Origin: Gibbula magus
Taxonomy: Eukaryota; Mollusca; Gastropoda; Trochida; Trochidae
Assembly (NCBI GenBank): GCA_936450465.1
Contig: OW388302.1
Location: forward strand, 15,339,530 to 15,403,529
DNA length: 64,000 nt
Direction: 5' to 3'
Shown: piece after piece, positions 11,371 through 22,598 of the stretch
How positions within the stretch are numbered: the first letter of the stretch is position 1
Layout: each line of letters begins with the position of its first letter
Notes under the pieces: generated by a model
The model's input: the letters and a program-made list of their open reading frames with translations, nothing else
Databases searched by the model: none
Told to the model about the DNA's origin: nothing
Translations under genes and position numbers: made by a program

Positions 11371-12993
11371 GACCTGACCTTTGCTCCGTGTGCAAAGAAG
11401 AAGGGGAGACAACTCCAGCCACACACTGGTGTTCTAAATGTGAAGCTTCGTTATGTGATGGATGTCTAAAGCAACACAGTAGGATGCCTAGCTTGAAGAA
11501 GCATGAACTCGTCCCAAACTCCTCTTCGACTGAATAAATTCACCTGTAAGGAACACAACAAGAAAATGAAGCTGTTCTGCAAAGACTGTAACAAACCCTT
11601 GTGTACTGTCTGCTGCAGTATTGCTCACAGAACATGTAAAGAGGTCATCACAATCACTGATCAGCTGACAGAGGTAAAAGCTGAACTTCAGGAACGTCAA
11701 CATAATCTGGCAAAGAAAATTGATGTTACAAATGTTGAGATTAAAAATCTTGATGTGCAAACAAAAAGTCTTTTAGATGAAAGGACCATTTTGGAATCAG
11801 AAATAAGGAAAACCATAAAGGAAACTATCGATACACTGAATCAGAAGGAAGATCAACTGGTTAAGAAGGTGAAGGATCAAACAGAACAAGACAGAGAGAA
11901 GTTGGGGTCGATGATAAAGACAAAACAAATAGATCTACAGATGTACCAGCAGCAGTCTCAGTTCATCCAGCAGGCCCTGGAGTTGGAGGATGAGGCGCAG
12001 CTGTTTGAGATGTATCTGTCGTCTGGGTCAGAAGCTGGAGCAGATGTCACAGTGACACAGAGGAAGGACAGAACAGATGTAGCTGATATCAGCTTTAAAT
12101 ACGACCTTGAAGCATTGAAGAAACAGATAGAAATGATGGATGTGAAGATTAACAAGATGATGATTCAGCAAATTGACAGCATAAATCTAACAGCCTCACC
12201 TATACTAGATGAAACTGAACTTCATGTGGGATATGGTTGTCTTGTTTTCGATGGTTTGATAATAAACATAGCGGGTACAAAGGTAGCTGTGTTTTCTGAT
12301 TATAGCACACAACATCTGAAATCATATTACACTAGGGGAGGGCAGTCATGTTCAAGTGTACTCAACGTGTCTGGTACACCCTGGTGTATAACAGTTATCA
12401 GTGAAGGTAAGGTAGCTGTGTCTCTTCCTAACTCTCAACGTATCATCACAGTTGCTGTGACTCCTGACCTTGAACTCCTGTCTACATTACAGACAAGTAA
12501 GAATTACTGGGGTCTGTCTACTCTGGATCAGTCAACACTGGTGGCCGGTTCTAAAGATCCACCCTCTGTAGATCTGATTGATATGAAGGGAACCATCCTG
12601 AAGACCTTCATAACACTTCCTGCCATAGGAAAGAGATTCATTGATCCTCACTACATTCATGTAACCAGACAAGGCACTATCCTGGTGTCAGACTGGGGTC
12701 TGAAGTCTGTCATCTGTCTGACACGGTCTGGTGACATTGTATTCACATACACACCCACTGGAGACAGAGCACTGATATATCCACGGGGAATCACATCCAC
12801 CAGTACAGGAGACATTCTTGTAGCTGACTGTACAGCACACAAAGTGATTCATCTCAGTGAGTCAGGAGAGTTCATCAGAGACATTCTGACAGCAGAGGAT
12901 GATTTACAGTTTCCAACTGGTCTGTGTGTTGATGGAGACAAACTGTGTGTTGCATTGTTTAACAAGGGTTTACACAAATACAGATTTGGTTAG
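11371..12993 (+). CDS. Second exon of gene 1: B-boxes, coiled coil, NHL-like propeller
   Basis: The exon starts after TTTCTAG. In the RING frame it encodes B-box 1 (CSVC, HWCSKC, LCDGC) up to the frameshift at 11516/11517. In the frame open from 11503 it encodes B-box 2 (CKEH, FCKDC, LCTVCC, AHRTC), a long charged coiled coil (roughly 11650-12100), and a six-blade-like propeller with NHL-type lines such as GDILVADCTAHKVIHLSESG, ending KGLHKYRFG at TAG 12991-12993. The 3' end from about 12925 onward is identical or nearly so to gene 2, including the flank. If translated from the ATG at 11503, the product would lack the RING and B-box 1. Confidence 0.8.
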
Positions 12994-13499
12994 GAGTGTA
13001 TGGAGTGAATTGGTCACACTCATTATGGGAACAAATTACTGAAACTAAAATTATTTATGAAAAAAAATGACTGAACCTGAAAGAGACAGATTTTTTCCAA
13101 GATTGATGTATATTCTCAGCTGTAGCTACAAAGTGTGACAATGAACCCATTTATGTGTTATCTTAATGCTGAATGTAGTTGAACTTATTACTTATTTGTG
13201 AAGAAAATATTAGCCAAACTAAAACAAGAGCATCTGGCAAATGCTAGATCCCCGGCTCCTATTTATTTACAAACGAAATCAAATTTCCAGAAAATTTAAT
13301 ATATCAAAGGACCCCACAAATGCATAATTTTCTAAATATATGTATGGTTATTTCCTTTGATGTTTAGTTCTGCTCCAAAGATTAACCCATCCCCGCTTCA
13401 ATTTGTTTGTTTTAAGAGACCTGAAAATGTCAAAGGCAACACTTCATTACTTATGAATTGCACATGAAAGTTTAAAAGAAAATATATTGAAATTAGTTT

Positions 13500-13789
13500 A
13501 AGTGTGCTTGAAACGACATAACACTGAACGACAGTCAGGGGAATGACTGTATGATGTATTGTTTGCTTGTAAATACGAGTGTTTCGATAGTTTGTTCGTG
13601 CTGTGACATAAGTTCTCGCAGCTTTCTCGTTTTTCACGAGCAAACGGTAGAAATGTTGATGTTTACATGTCAAATTGTTTGTCATTTTGTACATTTCTTC
13701 GTGCTGCACGTGCGACACGAATTTCTCGTGCTCCGGGTCAAAGCTATATATCATTTTTGATGGCACACTTGCTCAGATCTCTTGGACAT
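13500..13789 (-). pseudogene. Conserved antisense coding-like block, copy 1
   Basis: The minus strand reads FDPEHEKFVSHVQHEEMYKM and then CKHQHFYRLLVKNEKAART. Compared with the copy after gene 4, many differences are at third codon positions (AAA/AAG, TGT/TGC, CGT/CGA, AGA/AGG), and a length change is a multiple of three. That is the pattern of a sequence once under coding constraint. The ancestral start appears to be the MSKRSEQV start at 13789. In this copy that frame stops (TGA) after 12 codons, and the conserved frame is entered only from an internal ATG at 13766. I do not recognise the protein family. Confidence 0.45.
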
Positions 13790-16050
13790 GTCTTGTGTGT
13801 TGTTAAATTTCACGTGAGAAATAAATTTCATGGTAATGGTCCCAAATTTTCCCGGGAAGTTAACTTTGTTTAAATCTAAGTTTTGCGATAAAAATACTTG
13901 CATGTTTTGAGTGTTGTAAGTTTCCATTGAGATAGTGATCAAAAGATTCATGCAATCTATTTCTTAAATATCTACACAAGCTCGTAGATTATTCAGTTGG
14001 TATAGACTCTTAAACATGTCACGTTCTAACAGGTACCTTTCTCAGACTTCATTTATAATTATGACGTCATTTCTAATTACGACATAGATACAGTATTTGA
14101 AATACATGTTTGAGATATTGATTATGTTAATGTGCGACATGATTCCATCAGCAAAATCAGCATTGTCTGGTGTAGAATTAAATAACGAACGTTAATACAC
14201 ACTTCATAATGAGATAATCTGTTCGTGTTTCTATCAAACAAGTCAATACAAATATAGTCGTTTAGGAATCTTGGCAAAATAGGTTAGGGAAAAAGAGATT
14301 TTTCATTCCTCATAATGTCCTACTGCAATGGTGCGTAAAAAGATGTCCAAAGAGGTTTGACAAGAACTTAATGTCCACATTTTATCAATATTTACTGTAA
14401 GTTCAAGCATTTACACAAAACTATGTTTAGATAGGGTTTTCTGTGTGTATGAACATTTTTATACACAAAACATATATGATACCCTGATGACTTAAATTAA
14501 GTACGCTTCTCATAAGCATATGCCTATCAAACACATTCAAAATTGACATTTCATGTTTTACTATATAAATTAATTTGTTAAAGCTAATTAACGTGCAATC
14601 CATTTGTCTGGTCAAGATGACTAGTGCCAAAACCTGATTGCAATATAACACTTGCATATATGAGTCATCAACTCCCCCTCCCACGCCCGCAAGGCATTAC
14701 TTGAGCATGTTTATATCACTGGCTATTTGAGTCTTGCCACATTTCCTAAACATTCCTGTGCTAGTGTAGCTAGTGTAGTGCTGCATCTGAGTTTCACAGA
14801 TCATTCAGCTATGTCAGTACAGAACAGTTAAGGAAATGTGACAAGGCCTAAATTAGCCTTGAGGGAGAAGTTGATGAGGCATATGCCTACATGTATCGTT
14901 TTGAAAATGTGGTAGAGTTTCCTTTAGGTGTTAGTATGTACTATTTCTGAAGTGTGGTGTGGTAGTAGTATGGGATAGTTCTATTGGTATTCACGTTGTA
15001 CATATTTTCACTTAAATCGCCAATAAAAATATGTCTCTGTAATTGTTTTAAGGGAATATTTCGATTATTATTTACTAATTAATTGAATTAATTTCTATTT
15101 AATAACTGTTTATGTTATTTTCTGTTTACGCTCTCATTACTTTTAAACTATCTGTCAAGAAAACAATTTACAAACGAAAATGTTGATAACATGTATCATA
15201 TGTACACACTAAATTGTGTAATTAATAAACAACCAGAGGAAATTGTTGAGATTTCTACTTTTATTATCCATGTTAAAACTACAGAGCCGGCTGATTCTCA
15301 AAACATGAAAGACTAGATAAACCAGATCAATTTATATCTGACATAAATAACATATTTTTAAGCAAAGGCTCGTAAAATTTACCATGACAGGCATACATTT
15401 TATTTAAATGAGCAAAGAATATTATTTTAGTAATTTGGTTCCAAACTTTCATATCATATTGTTACGAAATATTTGTCTAAATTTACATTCTGTATGTGAT
15501 CATTGGTAAGTATGAAGAAAGTAAAAATAATGTGCCAACAATGTTTGGTAAAAAACTGCAAATGATGATAAATCTGAGTGCAATTTGCTTGTACGTGCGT
15601 TTGTATGTGGAACAACTTGACATCATAAAACAAAACACAATAAACATTTTTTTTTAAAAGTAGGTGTATCAGAAAAGTGTAGTTGTGCCATAGATATGTA
15701 TTGCATTGCCAGCTGTGTTATTATTCTAATATGGCAGTCATTGACAGGTTATTACAAATCCGGATTTGTTACAATCACAGTAACTTGTACGTTTCAAGCT
15801 GAACATTGATGTAAACATATTTTTATTCATTAAATTAAATGTTGATTGGTAAACAAGTCACAATGGCTTGTGTTGATACCGCTCCATTACATGTATACAT
15901 AAATACAAACATGAATGGAGTGCAATAAGAGTATAAAACAATGAATCATTTATCAAACGTTTGCGTTTGTATTATGAATGTATGGACATATTTAAGTATC
16001 AAATAATTCATTGAGTTGCTTTTATTGAAACCTGCATTCAAAATTGTGTT
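13790..16050. other. 3' flank of gene 1, no gene recognised
   Basis: Spacer shared with 38880-41140. AT-rich, with only short frames that are the same in both copies because of the recent duplication. A motif AGGTGTATCAGAAAAGTGTA at 15663 is a short form of the hairpin repeat seen at 35454 and 53880. Confidence 0.5.
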
Positions 16051-16059
16051 AAATTGTAA

Positions 16060-16265
16060 ACGTACTAGTAAAGATACATTTAATTTCTTATTGCGGCATA
16101 ATTTTGACAGGTAAGGAGATAATGTAAAGTGTCTTCATAGGGGTGACCAAAGGAGCATGATTGATCTAGGGATATATGCCGTTCAAACATGTGTGCATTC
16201 AAACCACTGCACCCAAGTCTGAGGCGTGAATGAACAATTTGGCAAAACCCGTCAAATATGATCAT
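16060..16265 (-). mobile_element. Non-LTR retrotransposon 3' fragment (CR1/Jockey-like)
   Basis: The minus strand encodes HSRLRLGCSGLNAHMFERHI, then CSFGHPYEDTLHYLLTC and QNYAAIRN. The C-x-x-G ... HYLL-x-C arrangement is typical of the C-terminal zinc-knuckle-like end of CR1/Jockey-type ORF2 proteins. Stops and a frame change follow. The same fragment lies at about 25140-25330 and 41150-41340, carried along by spacer duplication rather than independent insertion. Confidence 0.65.
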
Positions 16266-17129
16266 GGTCTTGTCGATTTCAGTAAGCTTTTGAAATTGCC
16301 TGTAGTTTCAGCATTCGAGGTATTATTAGGTCAAATATTCCTTTGTCTTATTGTATCAGGTAAGAATGAATTATTATATAAATCGCTACGACATCTGAAG
16401 GCAGGGTGGTATTACTGTTTCAAAGTCTATATTTAATGAATTTCAGGTATAAGATGAGATACATAATGAACATTTGGTTGGTTCTAATTGGTTCACTCAA
16501 GTTGATTGTTGAATAAATAAAAGATATTATTTGGACTTCTCAACTGAAACCAGTAAAAGGCAAAAGCCGAAATTTCATGAGTTTTATTTTTTGCGGGGAA
16601 TGGAAAATAAACGTCTCTAGCCTTCATTTACCCAGGCCCAACAAAAGGGGCGTGGCAGAGGTAGATAAGGATGTATAATGATACTCCCTATTAATGACAA
16701 TGATAAAATGCTCAATTGAATCATGTTGGTTTTGTAAAACGATCTTAAACGAGCCTTATTTCATTCTGAAGCAGCATTATTTTAATAGAGGCGTTTTATT
16801 AACAATTCACTGACATGCATGACATGACATGTTGTTGTGTATAGCTGAAGATATGTTGAATGAGGATCTGTTGACTTTTCATGAATCAATGCACCCCCAA
16901 CGCTGAAAGAAGAAGAGGAAGGTGCCTCAAACCTTATATGTGTACTATTGGTCCTGCCAATGTATTTAAAAGATTGAGGAAAAGTGTAGGTCTCAGATCT
17001 CAGAAGAGTAACCTAAACTGAGACAATGATTATATAAATATCCACATGTTCAATTTACAGTAATGCTGTAGTTGTAATGCCATGTCAACTCTTAAAGACG
17101 TCACCACCAACTTAAATATTTCAAACATA
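16260..17129. other. Spacer segment shared by three copies
   Basis: Homologous to 25360-26696 and 41350-42227. It contains short conserved frames such as VSAFEVLLGQIFLCLIVSG, which recur with changes in the other copies (ASAFEVSLGKLFHCLIVSG). These may be remnants of an unidentified element. The segment at 16676-16690 is an 'empty site' for the insertion present at 25.77-26.22 kb. Confidence 0.4.
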
Positions 17130-17255
17130 TGAATAATCTCACAGCTCGCTCGAGTGTCCCAAAGTTCATTTCCAACACAATAGACAACACAGAAAACGTG
17201 GAGCTGAATAGAGCATGAACGTCTTTCAGGGTGCTGCCACGATTGCGTTATTCAG
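17130..17255 (+). promoter_or_regulatory. Type A leader-exon-like module, copy A1
   Basis: A conserved block (CACAGCTCGCTCGAGTGTCC, CAACACAATAGACAACAC, GAGCTGAATAGAGCATGAAC) ends in TTATTCAG|GTAAGTGATCACT, a strong donor with GT at 17256. Upstream are a CCAAT-type site (ATTGG, about 16949) and an AT-rich TATATAAATAT at about 17033. Six copies occur in the window, all on the + strand and between or beside the genes. The best reading is an untranslated first exon with its promoter. A small mobile element with a chance donor is the alternative. Confidence 0.4.
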
Positions 17256-20040
17256 GTAAGTGATCACTATAAAGACTATAGAGTCCAGGTAGTAGGCGAT
17301 GATACACAACTGTCAACTATGCAATAGAATATGAGATTCATTCACAATGGACAGATTACAGAGTGACTTATCAGGTTTGTGAAAGTGATTGAGGTATGGC
17401 TTAACGACACTTGGGCAATATTGCAGTCAATAGCAGCGAGAAACTCAAAATCCTTGTTTACCTTGGCTCGTGTTAATTAGAACTAGGCAATCATCAAGGA
17501 GATCATGTAGCCCCCCTTCTCATGTCCTCTTGCGTATGGATAATGTGTTTTCTCTGCTGATTTCTTCTCTTGAATTAGTGACAACCTAAAATATACTTGT
17601 TTCTAAGGTTTATGTACAATTAATTTATTTTAAAGATGTTATAATTTAGTTAGATAATTGTATCATGGAAGACAAATAGTTCACCTTTTTTTAACTACTC
17701 AGTTGAAATGATTTTCGTTTTGATTATATAATGACATGTCTCCCTCCAACACCTCCTGCGTGTGTTGTAAGTCTATTTCAAACGATCTAAGCCTACGTGT
17801 GTAATATGAATGACAATAAATCAGCCTGTCACTTTGCAGGCCCAAACTCTTCACTTCAACAGCCCGGTCACAACGTGCTATTGAATGTATAGACGATTTC
17901 ACTTTATTTCACAGTAGCACTGTAAGACTTGTATTATAGTGTTGTGCAAAAGCTTAAAGGTTCTGTAGCACGCCGCTCTTACTGAAATAGAGTGTCCTCA
18001 CAAAATAAATAAGTGTTACCAATGGCTAAATAATAGTTCTGAATCAACAAACAGATTTCTGAAACTAATATAGATGGTCAGGTTAGGTCATTTGAGACCA
18101 TAGCCCCTCTCGCGGCCATTTTAAGGTGTTAACATTAATATGGCTGCTCGAAAGTAGTTCAAGTGATATAGTCATACCTTAACACTCAGGGTAGAGATAT
18201 CATGGAATCATGGAATTGTCAACCATAATGTTGTCTGAGCTCTCGAAAACCAGCTGAGACTTGCAAATATATCTCTCACACTGAAGAGTTCCACTAAAGT
18301 GTCGCTTTATTGCACTAATTTCTTCCACGGCGGACAGACTTATTGGGTTATTTAATGTAATGTTTTACCCTCAAATGTAATAGTATATTGTATAAATTTC
18401 AATGATAAATTACACATTTCAGGAAAATAATATGACAAAAAATGTGCCTTTAAATTAAACAAAACCAACACAATATGAAGTAGGTTGTTGAATGCAATTG
18501 TATGCAGTCTACACGGGCGTCGATGTTTGGTAGAAGCACAAAGGGATCTCTTACATATATCGGTAAAAATTACTCATGACACCTGAAAGTCTTTGTAAAT
18601 GTCAGAAGCATCATAAATTAAGCGATTATCTTTCTTCAAATGTTGCAATGTTATTATAAAACCCGTTGGTTATTATGAATGACATCCTTTTTTATTATAA
18701 CGTTGGAAATGGATCGTTTCGAATAAATATAACCTAAAATGTACATTAATAACCCAAATGCATAATCATATGTGATAAAACATCCCCCTTTCATACTATA
18801 GGTTTCAATGTTATAGTCAATTTTGTCTTCTTTTACTGTTGAGCAATGTTATTGAGCTAAATGTATTTTGATTATTCCACAATGTGTGTCATTATTATAG
18901 TAAGGCAGCGTGAAGGTATATGTTTCAGAGTTCGAGCTCTGTAAGGATATGGTAAATCCAGTTACTTTCACCCATCGAATAGATTATCCTTAAATGCACC
19001 AGAAGCGGGTATTTGTGAGTTGTTTAGAATGTCTCACATGATTCCTATAGCATTCAGTATTCACCAGTGAGTCGACACTCAGAGACAGGTAGATGTATAT
19101 CAATATAGATAATCTCACTAAAGTATCTTAGGATATCACATATATTAACCCAGTTGATGATAATTACAAATATCCAAGTCATGCAGAGGATATTTAACTT
19201 TTATCAATGTGCGTTGATATATATGCTGCGAAGGTGAGATTCTTCTATTTTTAATTTACATCTCTGAACATGATACTGGCATTAGACCTCCAAGCGATAT
19301 GTCCTATGGAACAGTTTTAGATGATGAATAGGAATTTAATCATAGGTAATATATGGTATATATAGTTAGCTGCAGGTACAAACTAACAACAGGTGCTTCA
19401 TGGCAGTGTATTCTGTAGTCGGATTGCTACAGTGTAATGTGATCAACAGGAATTACTTTATTTTCCGGGCAAGAGTTGTACACCTGAGATTCACTTTAAT
19501 ATAATTCTGTCTTTAGTAATTTATTTACATATTACAATGAGATAGTTCCCTTTTATTTATATATGAATACTAAATTCTAGCATTACTGACAATTAATCAC
19601 TCTAAAGACAAATCGTGTACTTCTGTTCCCAAAGCATCATAATGAATTTATTAAAAAGGATGACACAAAAATGAATTGTATATAACATGTTTGTTTGCCA
19701 AAAATGCAATGTTATAGTGTTTGTCTGAATAAATAAAGCCAAATTTATTATACGTACTTCATTCAAAATCTCATTTTCGAGTGTATTAATCATTTTTTTG
19801 TTTTTTATAGTTTGAAGATAGATTGTTTTACCTAATCATCATATCATCATGTCATAAGTCTAAATTGTATTAATACAAATCTTGAAGACAGTTTGTTATA
19901 TGGTATTAAATATTTCGAAGCAGTGTTCACACCAACTCTTTCTCCCCAGGAAAGACTTTTGATATGTTGAATGGCTACCATTTGAGCATTTGAATAGTCT
20001 GATCCTGAACGGTATTGAACAGTTGAAAAGCATGAATAGT
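17256..20040. other. Spacer between modules A1 and B1
   Basis: Shared with 42816-45200 and, less closely, with 28690-31110 and 55340-56680. The stretch about 19103-19330 is a diverged copy of the foldback element described at 25.77-26.22 kb. No gene was recognised. Confidence 0.45.
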
Positions 20041-20199
20041 ATTTGAACAGTAGAATAACATGTCTTCTGCGTGGGCCACATGACTTTGTGACGTCAGGGC
20101 GTTATGTTTGGAGTTACTGGTTTGCTTAAAGCATTCAACAGTAGTACAGTTATACAGTCAACATTTAACGTCAGTTCCGAAATTCAGGAAGTCATCAAG
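20041..20199 (+). promoter_or_regulatory. Type B promoter/leader-exon module, copy B1
   Basis: The block runs GTCTTCTGCGTGGG, then CACATG (an E-box variant) at 20078-20083, then TGACGTCA (CRE palindrome) at 20089-20096. About 100 bases later it ends at ATCAAG|GTAAGTTC, a consensus donor with GT at 20200. Four such modules exist. In this one CACGTG is mutated to CACATG and no gene follows for 15 kb, so B1 may be an orphan left by loss of a gene. Confidence 0.45.
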
Positions 20200-20639
20200 G
20201 TAAGTTCTGCACATTTTAAAAGTATATAGAGATTTATCAATCATATTTAGCTACAGTATCAACCATGTGAAGGTGTAATATTGTAAACATAATCACCGAA
20301 ACTGCTAGCAATGTACCTGTTTAAACATCATTTATAAATTGTCCTTCAGCATGATTTATGCCTAACCCATTATTCTCTCCCCTTGTCGTCTCCGGCAAAT
20401 ACCTTTGATATCATATCCTGTAACATTCTTTATAAAGAAGATTTAGTTTACCAAAGGAATTTACAAATGAATTTACGATAATTGACATGAATGAAATATG
20501 CTTTGCAGTTAAAAACATGAAATAAAACAAAAGACAATTGACTTTTTAGAATTCTTTCGGAAGGATCTCAAAATTTAGATTTTTATGTTTGTGAATAATA
20601 TTTCGCAAAAACATAAAATGTCGCTTATGATGAATGAGG

Positions 20640-22137
20640 AGTAATAACTTGCATTCCTAAGGCTACAAAGATAAACCCTTTTAAACATTTGAGACCTTTT
20701 ACTTTGCTGAATGCATTTTATAAAACTCCTAGTGCTTGGAAGAACCAAACCAAACAGGCTTTATACCAGGCAGAACACTCAGTGAAAACACAAGATTACT
20801 GTTTGATATAAAAGATATATCTGTGAAAACAAAAAATAAATTTCAGAATTAATTTTATTATTCGATTTGAAGAAGGCTTTCAATACAGTGTCCAACGATT
20901 TAGTAAATTTAGTCTTAGTTTGATTTTTTGCCGGAAATCCTTCGGTGGATTAATATTCTGACTTATCAAACAGCATCTTGTGTTATTCAGAGAAGGCGAT
21001 CCTTTGTCTGCATGTATTTTCACTTTTGTTGCAGATATATTAGGCTGCATGATTAGAAATAATAAAAACATATAAGGTATTGTTATTGACAATAATGAGT
21101 ATAAATTGGATCAATATGCAGATGAATCATTTCTTGATGGCTCAGAACAAAATGTAAGAGCTGATATTGTTGAAATTAATACTTGCTTCAATATTTTAGG
21201 ACTGAAAATAAACATAGATAAGACCAAAATAATATAGATAGGCTCAAAGAGATATAGTGCTGACAATATATGTGAGGACATTAAAATAGAATGGTAAATT
21301 TTGGTTTTTGAAGTTCTTAATTAAATTTGATAATGATCTCAACAATTTGTGGCTTTCTTGCACATTGGACGAAGGGACTTTAACCTTGATTGCCGAAATA
21401 ACTGTAATTTAAATTTTGGCTATATCACAACTTGTACATATACTTAATACTTTCCCTAACCACCCAAAAGATTTCATTTCTTTGCTGGAATTTTTTTTTT
21501 CAAATTCATATGGAATGATAAACCTGATAAAATCAAAAGGAAATATTTGAAAATAATGTATAAGGATGGTAGGTTAAGGATGGTTCATACAGCAAATTTC
21601 TATAAACTTGAGATCTTATTGTAAAAAAGCAACCGTTGCAATTTGAATTTAATCAAATATTTATTTTATATTTTATATTTAAATTTGGAGCTAATGTTGT
21701 AAAAAATGAGCAGGTCAACTCAGGAAATATTTATCGATGCAATACACTACTTGTAACCGTTAACAATTAACCTGCAATCGATAATGAAAACAATGCAGTG
21801 GCAGAAGTCACTAAGAGCTTACACAAATCGTATGAGTAGCTTGTCACATATGGGAACTATAGAGCACTGGAAATTGATGAACGTAAATGTGTGCAGCTTT
21901 TGCATATATATCTTAGTCCCTGAACTGGCATCAAAAGATGACATAGTCTTTTTCAGGTTTATCTGTAACTTTATCAATTTTTAATACACTGTTAAAGCAC
22001 TTCTTTTGCATTAACTGTAGCAGCAGCCATTTCAGGTCTTCATGCAGTTAGTTTGAACAAATTTAATGCTGATATCGATATCATAGTTTGTGTGGATTTA
22101 ATGCGATGTTGCCTTGAATATTTCCGGGCAATTACAA
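20640..22137 (+). pseudogene. L1/Tx1-like reverse transcriptase remnant, copy 1
   Basis: Fragmented RT in changing frames: TCIPKAT near the start, TGFIPGRTLSENT-like fingers, a catalytic-region remnant, EGDPLSACIFTFVADILG, the YADE remnant of YADD, GLKINIDKTK, and further on FKFIWNDKPDKIKRKYLK. These are the successive signatures of an L1/Tx1-type ORF2. Many stops and small indels show long inactivity. The same remnant sits at 45733-47216 because the whole region was duplicated. Confidence 0.8.
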
Positions 22138-22598
22138 TCAACTTTATAACATGAATAGATACATGTACACATTTTCCAAGTGGTATGTACAGCAAAACAC
22201 CTGAGTGATGATCTTCATTAATATCGCGGATGTATGATTTAATTATATTATTTGTATTTACCAAATGTAGTGTGCAAGAGAGACAGAATTAAAAACCGAA
22301 ACATACAAAGACAACTCTCGTTGTCAATTATATAAACAGCTTCATCCTTAAAGTATCTTCAGATACTTGTCTGTTTGATTGCAAATATCATTAAATGTGG
22401 GATAACTTAGAAGCATCGTATCAACTTGAAAACTAGACCGAGTATGTGCATAGTTAACTACACCATACACTATGCACATCAACCTAATTCATTTATAATC
22501 TCGGTTTATAACTTACCTAATTGTAAAAACATATACCATGTATATATATACACCACGTGGTGTGGTTATCAGGTCAATATCAGAGGTAGTTATTTTTA

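Larger units (their letters stand above)
10454..12993 (+). pseudogene. Gene 1: RING-B-box-coiled-coil-propeller TRIM gene with an 11-bp frameshift
   Basis: Family role: TRIM proteins of this layout are RING E3 ubiquitin ligases that bind targets with a C-terminal propeller, often in innate immunity. Seen here: RING exon 10454-10736, intron with GT at 10737 and AG at 11369-11370, second exon 11371-12993. Aligned with gene 3, eleven bases (CTTTCAGAAAA in gene 3) are missing at the 11516/11517 junction. As a result, the frame entering from the RING exon stops at TAA 11535-11537 after 149 residues. Downstream, B-box 2, coiled coil and propeller stay open for 496 codons, and an ATG at 11503 is in that frame. 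So it is a very recent pseudogene, a null allele, or a locus that makes two separate products. A sequencing error is less likely for an 11-base loss. Confidence 0.8.
12925..22300 (+). repeat. Segmental duplication, copy 1
   Basis: From the last propeller blade of gene 1 the sequence runs nearly unchanged with 38012 onward. The offset is exactly 25087 from the stop codon to at least 14.68 kb, and only a few substitutions were seen in the first 800 bases. Similarity continues with indels to about 22.3 kb, matching up to about 47.4 kb. The copy includes the 3' flank, the antisense block, RT fragments, spacer modules A1 and B1, and the L1/Tx1 remnant. Confidence 0.85.

Noticed and set aside
11958..12155. 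Minus-strand frames opposite the coiled coil and propeller in all four genes
   Set aside because: Antisense shadows of the conserved exons, with no independent support.
20640..22137. An active diversity-generating reverse transcriptase acting on the variable propeller codons
   Set aside because: The RT is an inactive L1/Tx1-type ORF2 remnant carried by segmental duplication. There is no template repeat, and the variable codons show no adenine bias.
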